64,000 nucleotides of DNA, taken from Serratia entomophila. GTDB lineage: Bacteria; Pseudomonadota; Gammaproteobacteria; Enterobacterales; Enterobacteriaceae. The stretch lies in assembly GCF_021462285.1 (NCBI RefSeq), contig NZ_CP082787.1:992001-1056000 (forward strand), read 5' to 3'. Below the pieces are notes generated by a model. It had not been told where the DNA came from, searched no databases, and saw only the letters and a program-made list of their open reading frames with translations. Made by a program: the position numbers and the translations under genes. This document shows positions 27,173 to 33,288 of this stretch, piece after piece. How positions within the stretch are numbered: the stretch's first letter is position 1; every line of letters begins with the position of its first letter.

Positions 27173-27276
27173 GCGAATGCCTCCCGATTTGGCTTTGCGC
27201 CAGCGATTAAATATTGATGGATGCGGTCGAGCAGTGTTTTTGCGACGCCAATAGCGCCGCCGATAGCTTTTGCCAT
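27169..27276 (-). CDS. 35-aa coupled small protein
   Basis: MAKAIGGAIGVAKTLLDRIH, then QYLIAGAKPNREAFA. AGGA is eight bases before the ATG, and the stop overlaps the next start as ATGA. The first half is a Gly/Ala-rich amphipathic helix. Unknown. Confidence 0.6.
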   Translation of the reverse strand: MAKAIGGAIGVAKTLLDRIHQYLIAGAKPNREAFA

Positions 27277-27345
27277 TGGCGTTTTCCTGTTGATTGATAG
27301 GTATTCATTGCTGAACCAACTCGTAAATTGGCTTAGCGATGGGAA

Positions 27346-27369
27346 TAAAAAAGCCGCACTTAGGCGGCT
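27346..27369 (-). terminator. Intrinsic terminator in the leftward operon
   Basis: Minus strand AGCCGC (27369-27364), six-base loop, GCGGCT (27357-27352), then six T. It overlaps the stop codon of the 72-aa gene at 27360. Confidence 0.8.
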
Positions 27370-27578
27370 GATATAAACTTGACGTCCGCAGGAAGAAACT
27401 CCCTGATGGTTCCATCTTCTAGCTCGACAATGGCTACGGAGTAATTCCCCGGACCATTATCAAATTCCTCATAGCAACAGCCCCACTGATGGAAAATTCC
27501 TGAAAAAACCTCCTTTGTTTCTTTTCTGGTTCCATTTTCGTATGAGTACTTAGTGGGCGTGCATTCAACTTTTCGCAT
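27360..27578 (-). CDS. Hypothetical phage protein (72 aa)
   Basis: MRKVECTPTKYSYENGTRKE...FSGIFHQWGCCYEEFDNGPG...VELEDGTIREFLPADVKF. A compact beta-rich small protein of a type seen in many lambdoid early regions. It is framed by two intrinsic terminators, so it forms an isolated island reached only by antiterminated transcription. Function unknown. Confidence 0.75.
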   Translation of the reverse strand: MRKVECTPTKYSYENGTRKETKEVFSGIFHQWGCCYEEFDNGPGNYSVAIVELEDGTIREFLPADVKFISAA

Positions 27579-27591
27579 AGATACTCCGGTT

Positions 27592-27617
27592 AAAAAAATG
27601 GCCGCACAATGGCGGCC
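27592..27617 (-). terminator. Intrinsic terminator in the leftward operon
   Basis: Minus strand GGCCGC (27617-27612), six-base loop, GCGGCC (27605-27600), then A and seven T. It lies just upstream of the 72-aa gene. Confidence 0.8.
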
Positions 27618-27679
27618 TAAAGGGTGTCGAGGCTTCTCTAAACATCATCAAGCTCACTGTGTAATGAGCTTTGTGATGG

Positions 27680-28060
27680 TCAGTTACCTAACGCTTTTTT
27701 GATTGCTTTCTCTGCCATTACATGAACCCTGTCGTATTCCTTCACGCTTTCAGGCGAGAGGAAACCGCCTTCAGGCTTTGTTGTATCCCACAACCTTCCA
27801 TAGAGGCGGCTGAACTCATGAAGAGCCTCAAGAAGCTCTGGCGCAGCAGCTATCAGCTTGGCATTGGCAATTCTTACGTCATAGCCAAGTTCAGTGTAAT
27901 CTCCTGCCCATTTAGTCAATCCAACTGCACAGTCACAGATTTGCCAACCATCGGTTTCGTCTGCGAATGCCCCATCACCGCTATCCCCGCCAAGCTGGCT
28001 AAATACATCGGTTGAGTTCATTACCTCCCAAGGCCCCGGAGTTCCTTTAAATCCTTCCAT
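27680..28060 (-). CDS. Hypothetical phage protein (126 aa)
   Basis: The start at the ATG at 28060 (MEGFKGTPGPWEVMNS) has GAGGG upstream. The segment YDVRIANAKLIAAAPELLEA with a helical end is a well-known pattern of phage early proteins (TPGPWxV...NAxLIAAAPELLEAL). No activity is known. The frame extension to 28237 overlaps the terminator and the repeat gene and is rejected. Confidence 0.75.
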   Translation of the reverse strand: MEGFKGTPGPWEVMNSTDVFSQLGGDSGDGAFADETDGWQICDCAVGLTKWAGDYTELGYDVRIANAKLIAAAPELLEALHEFSRLYGRLWDTTKPEGGFLSPESVKEYDRVHVMAEKAIKKALGN

Positions 28061-28152
28061 CACATAACCCTCATAAATCCAATAACCCCGCCACACCAGA
28101 AGAGGGCGCATGAAACCAACATACAAAACCAAATCTTTCCTCTGAAGCTCAT
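28060..28152 (-). CDS. 30-aa membrane small protein
   Basis: MSFRGKIWFCMLVSCALFWC, then GGVIGFMRVM: a single transmembrane stretch with three Cys. GGAGGCGATC gives an ideal ribosome-binding site, and the stop overlaps the next start (TGATG). Too short for ordinary annotation but well supported by context. Function unknown. Confidence 0.6.
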   Translation of the reverse strand: MSFRGKIWFCMLVSCALFWCGGVIGFMRVM

Positions 28153-28162
28153 GATCGCCTCC

Positions 28163-28188
28163 AAAAATAAAGGCCGCGTTATGCAGCC
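28163..28188 (-). terminator. Intrinsic terminator after the pentapeptide-repeat gene
   Basis: Minus strand GGCTGC (28188-28183), five-base loop, GCGGCC (28177-28172), with one G-T pair, then TTTATTTTT. It overlaps the end of the pentapeptide-repeat gene. Confidence 0.7.
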
Positions 28189-28907
28189 TCTTCGGTTTCG
28201 GGCTCGTTAACCCATTCGGGGTGCTCACCAGCGCCAAGATAAAAATCGATAATTTTCAGCAGGCGCGGATAGAATTTCAGCGCCTTCTTGCCGTCCATTT
28301 CTGCGATTTCTCGTTTGGTGAATTTGCGCCATTGTTCAACGGTGTGGTTTTGGCAGCCTGCGCGAACATATTCGCCGTTCGAAATCTGCAGATAGTAGGG
28401 CTCACCCATGATTACGAATGTGTGATCAGGAAGGTTGGCATCGCACAGGTTGGCATCGCGCAGGTTGGCACCGCGCAGGTCGGCACCGCACAGGTTGGCA
28501 TCGCGCAGGTTGGCACCGCGCAGGTTGGCATCGCGCAGGTCGGCATCGCACAGGTTGGCACCGCGCAGGTTGGCATCGCACAGGTCGGCATCGCACAGGT
28601 TGGCACCGCGCAGGTTGGCATCGCACAGGTTGGCATCGCGCAGGTCGGCATCGCACAGGTTGGCACCGCGCAGGTTGGCATCGCACAGGTTGGCATCGCG
28701 CAGGTTGGCACCGCGCAGGTCGGCACCGCACAGGTTGGCATCGCGCAGGTTGGCATCGCACAGGTTGGCACCGCGCAGGTTGGCACCGCGCAGGTTGGCA
28801 CCGCGCAGGTTGGCACCGCGCAGGTTGGCTCTTGATCCGCTTTCGCGTAACGACGTTACCCAGACCTTGTGAAGTGACAATATTTCTTTCAACTCAGTTG
28901 TGTTCAT
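28179..28907 (-). CDS. Pentapeptide-repeat phage protein
   Basis: A 242-aa protein. A short N-terminal helix (MNTTELKEILSLHKVWVTSL) is followed by about 27 pentapeptides of the form A-[ND]-L-[RC]-[GD], expected to fold as a right-handed quadrilateral beta helix. A C-terminal domain follows: TFVIMGEPYYLQISNGEYVR, GCQNHTVEQW, EIAEMDGKKALKFYPRLLKI. The ATG at 28907 overlaps the HNH gene stop as ATGA. Some pentapeptide proteins mimic DNA and block gyrase. That is not shown here. Confidence 0.88.
   Translation of the reverse strand: MNTTELKEILSLHKVWVTSLRESGSRANLRGANLRGANLRGANLRGANLCDANLRDANLCGADLRGANLRDANLCDANLRGANLCDADLRDANLCDANLRGANLCDADLCDANLRGANLCDADLRDANLRGANLRDANLCGADLRGANLRDANLCDANLPDHTFVIMGEPYYLQISNGEYVRAGCQNHTVEQWRKFTKREIAEMDGKKALKFYPRLLKIIDFYLGAGEHPEWVNEPETEEAA
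28431..28830. repeat. 15-bp tandem repeat array (about 27 copies)
   Basis: Units of the form AGGT[T/C]GGCA[T/C]CGC[A/G]C run from 28431 to 28830 with exact 15-base period, encoding the pentapeptides. Only three positions per unit vary. The near-identity of the copies makes replication slippage and array length change likely. Confidence 0.95.
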
Positions 28908-29398
28908 ATACACCCCGTATTTTTAAATTCACCATGTAAAATTTCTGAATATTTTGAGTGCGCTTCAATTGCCGCTATCTTTTCCTCAAACAAGCCAATG
29001 GTCTTCCTTACACCGTTAGCGCATATATCAACTCGCCACTTCTTAGCCCTCTTGCTCCAGCTAACTCCTTTAAATCCAGATGTGTTATTTTTGGGTTTTT
29101 TCCTATTCATCTGATTTTGCGAATGAGTGGCTATTCTTAAGTTACTTATTCTATTGTCATGCTTAACTCCATTAATGTGGTCAATTTCAACCCCATCTAC
29201 GGAACCATTCACATATATCCATGCGAGACGATGTGCGTAATATCTCTTCCCACTGATAACCATCGAGTGGTAACCAGACCGGCCAACACTTCCTGCGATA
29301 TCCCCAGAAACTCCGGTAGGACTAACAGTCTTGACCCATCTGAAGTCTCCAGATAGTTCGTCGTACTCAAGAATCTTGCGTAAATCAGTGGCGTTCAT
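28904..29398 (-). CDS. HNH endonuclease with AP2-like domain
   Basis: A 164-aa probable homing-type endonuclease. The HNH core is YYAHRLAWIYVNG...VEIDHINGVKHDNRISNLRI, then an AP2-type DNA-binding domain (NNTSGFKGVSWSKRAKKWRV). The ATG at 29398 follows GAGGTCAAT. Its more AT-rich codons, free-standing HNH-AP2 architecture and flanking terminators suggest a later arrival. Confidence 0.88.
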   Translation of the reverse strand: MNATDLRKILEYDELSGDFRWVKTVSPTGVSGDIAGSVGRSGYHSMVISGKRYYAHRLAWIYVNGSVDGVEIDHINGVKHDNRISNLRIATHSQNQMNRKKPKNNTSGFKGVSWSKRAKKWRVDICANGVRKTIGLFEEKIAAIEAHSKYSEILHGEFKNTGCI

Positions 29399-29408
29399 AT
29401 TGACCTCA

Positions 29409-29463
29409 ATAAAAAAGCCGCCGAAGCAGCTTGATGAAAAAGAAAAGCCTCCGAAGGGGCTTT
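29409..29463 (-). terminator. Two tandem terminator-like hairpins
   Basis: Minus strand AAAGCC (29463-29458) with GGCTTT (29449-29444) comes first. Then AGCTGC (29431-29426) with GCGGCT (29421-29416), TTCG loop, followed by six T. They separate the 163-aa gene from the HNH gene. Confidence 0.65.
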
Positions 29464-29504
29464 GTGTTTGCGCTTTCCCCAGACATAACATCCGTGTTAA
29501 TCGA

Positions 29505-29996
29505 CTATGTGCACTTGATTTGATCTTTTGAAATCTGGTTTAGCTTGTTAAAAACATCTCGGAAAATTGGATATTCTTCTTTAGGTACCTTGCTCAAATA
29601 TCGGTGAGCAATAAGTCCTGTCTTTTCATCCAGAACTATTCGACCACTAGTGACGCCGGTTACGAAGAAGAAGCGCGGAAACTTTCTCCACTGTGTTATC
29701 AGTCCGTCGCTTATTGCCGACTGGATGTAGTCAGGCAGACTCACAGATTCAACTAGCGTGATTTTTAATTCTTCGCGCTCTATAGCCTCTTTGGTCCTTT
29801 TGATGCTGCTGTCCAGCGCTCGAAGAGAATCGCTTTGCTTATCCCACTTATCGAGAGTGGCGCGGCCGTTGCGCTTATCATTAAGGGGCTGTCCGTTGGC
29901 CTGAGCTACGGTATCGAAATGATGCTGTAGCTTTTCATTAAACAGAGCCTCTTTCTTGGATAACGACACCCTAAGTATTTCAAGTCGGCGACTCAT
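29505..29996 (-). CDS. Hypothetical phage protein (163 aa)
   Basis: MSRRLEILRVSLSKKEALFN then a long charged coiled-coil-like stretch (residues 1-85) and a C-terminal domain (LPDYIQSAISDGLITQWRKF...FFFVTGVTSGRIVLDEKTGL). The ATG at 29996 has GGGGTGAG upstream. A GTG one codon earlier is possible. It is the first gene after the N-like gene. Not recognised. Confidence 0.7.
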   Translation of the reverse strand: MSRRLEILRVSLSKKEALFNEKLQHHFDTVAQANGQPLNDKRNGRATLDKWDKQSDSLRALDSSIKRTKEAIEREELKITLVESVSLPDYIQSAISDGLITQWRKFPRFFFVTGVTSGRIVLDEKTGLIAHRYLSKVPKEEYPIFRDVFNKLNQISKDQIKCT

Positions 29997-29999
29997 CAC

Positions 30000-30281
30000 T
30001 CACCCCTTCATAACGTGATATGGATTCGTGTAATTCTCACTTCGGTTTCCTGCAGCGAACATCGCCACCTCTGGCAGGCACATCGCGCCACCTTCTGATG
30101 TTTCGCGAACCGGGCGAGGACAAGCTTTGTAGTCAATCAGCGATAATGCCTTGGCTACTTTTGAGCTGCCTACAAGGGCTGTAGCGATGCTCTTACTCAG
30201 CCTAATATCCTTGTTTGCCTCTGCACGTTCAGCAGCCCTACGGAGCGTTCTGCGCAGCTTGCAGCGTTCTCTTGCGTTCAT
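30000..30281 (-). CDS. N-like transcription antiterminator (P22 type)
   Basis: A 93-aa protein whose N-terminal 25 residues are Arg-rich (MNARERCKLRRTLRRAAERA), like the boxB-binding peptide of lambdoid N proteins. The C-terminal part EGGAMCLPEVAMFAAGNRSE resembles the end of phage P22 N as I remember it (GGSVLLPGVALYAAGHRK). It is the first gene of the leftward operon, just after a boxA/boxB site. It would let RNA polymerase pass the many terminators downstream. Confidence 0.7.
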   Translation of the reverse strand: MNARERCKLRRTLRRAAERAEANKDIRLSKSIATALVGSSKVAKALSLIDYKACPRPVRETSEGGAMCLPEVAMFAAGNRSENYTNPYHVMKG

Positions 30282-30408
30282 GGTTAATCTCCAGTGGATT
30301 GGCTTTGGTGGTAAGCACAGCGGGGTGACTAATTCCCGTCGCTACTTTGCAAAGTGCCACCTGTCACAGGCATCTTCTGCACTTACCCCAAAGCCAACTT
30401 CACTTTGG

Positions 30409-30446
30409 GTACACCTTTCGGCATACAATCTGATTGTTAAAGAAGC
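30409..30446 (-). promoter_or_regulatory. nutL: boxA plus boxB hairpin
   Basis: On the minus strand GCTTCTTTAACAATC (30446-30432) matches boxA of rRNA and lambda (CTTTAACA core). Five bases later GTATGCC-GAAA-GGTGTAC (30426-30409) makes a 7-bp stem with two G-T pairs and a GNRA tetraloop, the boxB form recognised by N peptides. It lies in the PL transcript before the N-like gene. Confidence 0.7.
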
Positions 30447-30514
30447 AGCCTGACTTCATGTCTGGCGCGGCTGGTAGTTCCGTCTGCCGCATCGTGTTTC
30501 GTTTCGATGGGGTG

Positions 30515-30600
30515 ACTTTATCTAAATGATAAATTAATGGCAATAGCAAAATGATAAATAATCGAGGGGTCGTATTTATCATTTTGAACTTATTGATAAT
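30515..30600 (-). promoter_or_regulatory. PL promoter with left operators
   Basis: Minus-strand TTGCCA (30543-30538) and TAAAGT (30520-30515) at 17-base spacing form PL. The perfect palindrome TTTATC-TAAAT-GATAAA (30517-30533) lies inside it. Weaker sites of the same pattern are at 30542-30558 and 30584-30600, giving a three-operator set. Confidence 0.7.
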
Positions 30601-30692
30601 TTATTTTCACTTTCCCCACCCAAAACCCATCGCACCTAGCCAAAAGCAGGTATTCGGGCGTAAAGTTGGATGAAATTCAAACGGAGGTTGAT

Positions 30693-30902
30693 ATGGAAAA
30701 GACAGATGAGTTTTTCGAACAGGCGCACCCGCACGTAGTTTCGGTACTGGGAACAGCGCTCATGCAGTTGTTGGTCGAGGAAAGGGAGTTATCGAGAGAG
30801 GCGTTAGTAGAGATGATTCAGGTGCTGTATCAGGATGATGATTTTGACTTAGCGGCTGAGTTGGCTATCGATGTGCTGAGGTTGCCGAAAGAGGGTGGTT
30901 AA
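30693..30902 (+). CDS. Hypothetical phage protein (69 aa), transcribed opposite to its neighbours
   Basis: The ATG at 30693 has a strong GGAGGTTGAT. The acidic helical protein MEKTDEFFEQAHPHVVSVLG...VEERELSREALVEMIQVLYQ...DDFDLAAELAIDVL is not recognised. It runs rightward between the leftward N-like and rex-position genes, starting from the PL operator region. It may be expressed from the lysogen as a separate short unit. The earlier in-frame Met at 30666 has no ribosome-binding site. Confidence 0.7.
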   Translation: MEKTDEFFEQAHPHVVSVLGTALMQLLVEERELSREALVEMIQVLYQDDDFDLAAELAIDVLRLPKEGG

Positions 30903-30915
30903 CGATGTCACCAAT

Positions 30916-31012
30916 GGTTAACGGTTTTCCAGAAGTGATGCCGTTAACCAGGTGCGGTGTCTATCAAGCCTATAGATAGACATAGTGTCGATGGTGTCGG
31001 TCATGGTGACCG
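30916..31012. repeat. Three inverted repeats after the 69-aa gene
   Basis: GGTTAACGG/CCGTTAACC (30916-30924 and 30941-30949), GTCTATC/GATAGAC (30959-30965 and 30975-30981) and CGGTCA/TGACCG (30998-31003 and 31007-31012) follow each other within 100 bases. None has a T-run. They could be RNA structures or protein-binding sites. Confidence 0.7.
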
Positions 31013-31020
31013 GTAGACAC

Positions 31021-31046
31021 AAAAAACCCGGCTCGGTGGCCGGGTT
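31021..31046 (-). terminator. Terminator after the rex-position gene
   Basis: Minus strand AACCCGGC (31046-31039) pairs with GCCGGGTT (31032-31025), followed by six T. It closes the cI operon seven bases after the stop codon at 31053. Confidence 0.85.
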
Positions 31047-31052
31047 TGTGGG

Positions 31053-32078
31053 TTAATCCTTTGATATTGTCGAGGCATTACCTTTCTCTATGACGCCAGC
31101 GCGAATTGTATAACTTCCCAATATCCTCACGGATTTGTTTTCTTTCATGGCATCGAACAACAACGAAATTTCATCTTTGTCATCGATAAACGATGTGTCG
31201 ACGGAGACAGGGAAGCTTTCATCACTTGATGGCTCTCGACAGCTAAGAGTTAATTTTTCTGATGTCCTCTTGATGCTATCAATAACTACTTCGAGATTCC
31301 GTTCTTCCTTCTTTGCTTTTTCGATGGGGTTTTTAATAAGTTCATGGACATCCTTTTGAGAAAGGTTAACCTTGGTCGCGCCTTCAATTTCGATTCTATC
31401 AGCATCACTAGCTGATTTTAGCACGCCAGTATAGGCTTTGGTCACATGCTCTTGAATGCCCTCAGCTCTCTCAATGGTATCTACGCCAGCATTTTCGCGC
31501 ATGGACTGAAGCATGCCGTCTTTAAGGATGGTTAGTCTCTCATTCTCAGATTTAATCTTGGCTTCTTGTTGTTTTGTCTCTTCTTTTTTTACAGCGATTT
31601 CAGTCTCTGAGTTTAGATATGACGTGCCAGCCCATGCTCCGCCAAATAGAGCTATGGCAAAGAGAAAGCATGTTGTCTTCTGGGTTGGGCTCATCCCTTG
31701 CGTCACCTTGTCAAATGCATTGCCACAAGCCTTGGCTAGATCAGTAAGCGCAGTTATAATTTCTGTGCATCCTGGGTTTATGGAGAAGATTATTTCAGCA
31801 TCTTCTCTATCGTCACTGCCTAGTCTCTGAAGGTTGTCAGTTTTATACCTGATTAGAGTATAGACTTTATACATCTCTGTTTGAAACTCGCAAAGCCCTT
31901 GTGCGAGCGATGCTGGCAGCGTCCCATTATAACGTGCGGGATCACCAAAAATCTTGATTTTTACAGAGTCAAATAACTCGACCTTTAGCTGCTCAATCAA
32001 TATTTCCTCGCCTGATTGCAGGCGGTTAAATACGTTTTCAAGCGAGTCTATGCTGTTTATTGGTATGATATTATTCAC
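31053..32078 (-). CDS. Membrane-anchored coiled-coil protein in the rex position
   Basis: A 341-aa protein 60 bases after cI, in the same direction and before a terminator, where lambda has rexAB. It should therefore be made in the lysogen. The N-terminal domain (1-130: DPARYNGTLPASLAQGLCEF...VYTLIRYKTDNLQRLGSDDR) precedes one transmembrane helix (about 136-155) and a coiled coil (about 158-190). A C-terminal alpha/beta domain ends VRILGSYTIRAGVIEKGNAS. The family is not named. Superinfection exclusion is a positional inference. Confidence 0.8.
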   Translation of the reverse strand: MNNIIPINSIDSLENVFNRLQSGEEILIEQLKVELFDSVKIKIFGDPARYNGTLPASLAQGLCEFQTEMYKVYTLIRYKTDNLQRLGSDDREDAEIIFSINPGCTEIITALTDLAKACGNAFDKVTQGMSPTQKTTCFLFAIALFGGAWAGTSYLNSETEIAVKKEETKQQEAKIKSENERLTILKDGMLQSMRENAGVDTIERAEGIQEHVTKAYTGVLKSASDADRIEIEGATKVNLSQKDVHELIKNPIEKAKKEERNLEVVIDSIKRTSEKLTLSCREPSSDESFPVSVDTSFIDDKDEISLLFDAMKENKSVRILGSYTIRAGVIEKGNASTISKD

Positions 32079-32138
32079 TTATAATCCTTTTCCTAGCCTC
32101 ACCACCCCACCTACCCGAACACCTTTTCAGGCCACTAG

Positions 32139-32825
32139 CTATGGCAGGCGCTCCCACTTGATATCAACAACCACGCCGATGATCTTGCAGTCATCATTGA
32201 TGATAGTTGGCGGATGGTGTGGGTTTAGGGCCCTCAGATATCTGCGCCCAGCGTCAACCATGTACTGCTTAAAGGTTGCTTCGTTGTCATTGGTAAGCTT
32301 TGCCACCACTAGATTCCCGCTGGCATATTCTTTTGCAGGGTCAACCAGGATAATCATGCCCTCTGGAACGGTAAACCCTGATGGTGCTGTCATCGAATCA
32401 CCCTTAACACGCAGCCAGAAAGAGTCAGGGCTGGCGTCAACTGTTGTTTCCGGCCAGGAATCTATCTCATCCTTGCGGTAAGGCTCTATCGCCTCCAACC
32501 AGCATCCAGCGCTTACCCAACTAATCAGCGGGAACTCTCTCGATGGTTTCGATTTACCTACATAGCTGACATTTGACTCAATTGCTGAATTTTCTGTCTT
32601 TAATGTATCCATCCACCCAGTAGGCAGCTTAAGAGCAACCTCGATTTTTCTCGCTAAATTCCCACCAATATTTCGGAATGAATTTTCCCCCGATAACTGG
32701 CTCAACTGCGCAGGCGCTAACCCGCATAGCTCCGCAAACTCAGCGCGTGTCGATCCTGGGTTCTTTTCCAAGTGGTCTTTCATTAAGGCTGCAAGGTTTG
32801 CTCGCCGAATGTCTTTAGTTTCCAT
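32139..32825 (-). CDS. cI: CI-like prophage repressor (S24 autocleaving)
   Basis: A 228-aa repressor. An N-terminal HTH (STRAEFAELCGLAPAQLSQL) binds the TTTATC-N5-GATAAA operators. The C-terminal S24/LexA-like domain has a cleavage site Ala106-Gly107 (WVSAGC), Ser144 in GDSM and Lys176 in VVAKL, so the lysogen should be SOS-inducible. The start at METKDIRRANL (32825) is chosen. The longer frame runs into the operators. Confidence 0.93.
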   Translation of the reverse strand: METKDIRRANLAALMKDHLEKNPGSTRAEFAELCGLAPAQLSQLSGENSFRNIGGNLARKIEVALKLPTGWMDTLKTENSAIESNVSYVGKSKPSREFPLISWVSAGCWLEAIEPYRKDEIDSWPETTVDASPDSFWLRVKGDSMTAPSGFTVPEGMIILVDPAKEYASGNLVVAKLTNDNEATFKQYMVDAGRRYLRALNPHHPPTIINDDCKIIGVVVDIKWERLP

Positions 32826-32843
32826 ACTTCGATTTTCACACCA

Positions 32844-32911
32844 TTTAGCAGTGCGATAAATATGCAAATTGATAAATATAAGTTGCAGTAAATTTATCAT
32901 AACGATAAACT
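32844..32911 (+). promoter_or_regulatory. PR promoter with right operators
   Basis: TTGCAG (32883-32888) and TAAACT (32906-32911) at 17-base spacing form PR. The palindrome TTTATC-ATAAC-GATAAA (32893-32909) lies within it, placed exactly as in PL. TTTAGC-AGTGC-GATAAA (32844-32860) near cI and a weaker copy at 32860-32876 complete the set. Confidence 0.72.
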
Positions 32912-32941
32912 TGCCTCAGATATAACCATGAGGACAAGACC

Positions 32942-33175
32942 ATGAGTAATGATTTACTCCGGTGGAGAAAGGAGGCTAGTTCTGACGAATGGTCAAGGCT
33001 GGCAACCATTGCAGGAACCTCAGTTGGTTACCTAGATCAAATTGCTTACGGCTTTCGCCGTGCCTCACCAGGAAAAGCAAAGCAGATTGAGGCAGCAACT
33101 GAGAAGTTTGAATCCATAACTCCAGTAACGAAAGAAAACTTGGTATTTGCAGTCGTTCGCGCTTCAGCTGCATAG
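32942..33175 (+). CDS. cro: Cro-like repressor
   Basis: A 77-aa protein with a helix-turn-helix of the YdaS/Cro type (EWSRLATIAGTSVGYLDQIA...GKAKQIEAATEKF). It is the first rightward gene after PR, divergent from cI, as in all lambdoid phages. GAGGACAAGACC precedes the ATG. It would turn down cI and early transcription during lytic growth. Confidence 0.85.
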   Translation: MSNDLLRWRKEASSDEWSRLATIAGTSVGYLDQIAYGFRRASPGKAKQIEAATEKFESITPVTKENLVFAVVRASAA

Positions 33176-33181
33176 AACCGC

Positions 33182-33193
33182 CGCTCTTTAACA
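33182..33193 (+). promoter_or_regulatory. boxA of nutR
   Basis: CGCTCTTTAACA, a full match to the lambdoid boxA, six bases after the cro stop codon. A boxB hairpin as clear as that in nutL could not be assigned in the next 40 bases. GCCAC-N9-GTGGC further on is a possible hairpin. Confidence 0.6.
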
Positions 33194-33288
33194 TCGATAC
33201 CGGCTGCAGCAATGTGGCCACCAATATCAAGTGGCAATCCCCACGGATGCCGCACGTAACTATTTAACCAACATGGACATTCTACGAA

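Noticed and set aside
23801..28830. Direct-repeat arrays as CRISPR
   Set aside because: Units are contiguous with no spacers, the periods are 15 and 18, and no cas genes are present. They are coding repeats.
28412..28939. Long open frames on both strands across the 15-bp array
   Set aside because: Same effect of a repeat unit that is a multiple of three. Only the pentapeptide frame has sensible flanking sequence and coupling.
33182..33240. boxB of nutR
   Set aside because: Several short inverted pairs exist, but none resembles the nutL hairpin. Only boxA is reported.
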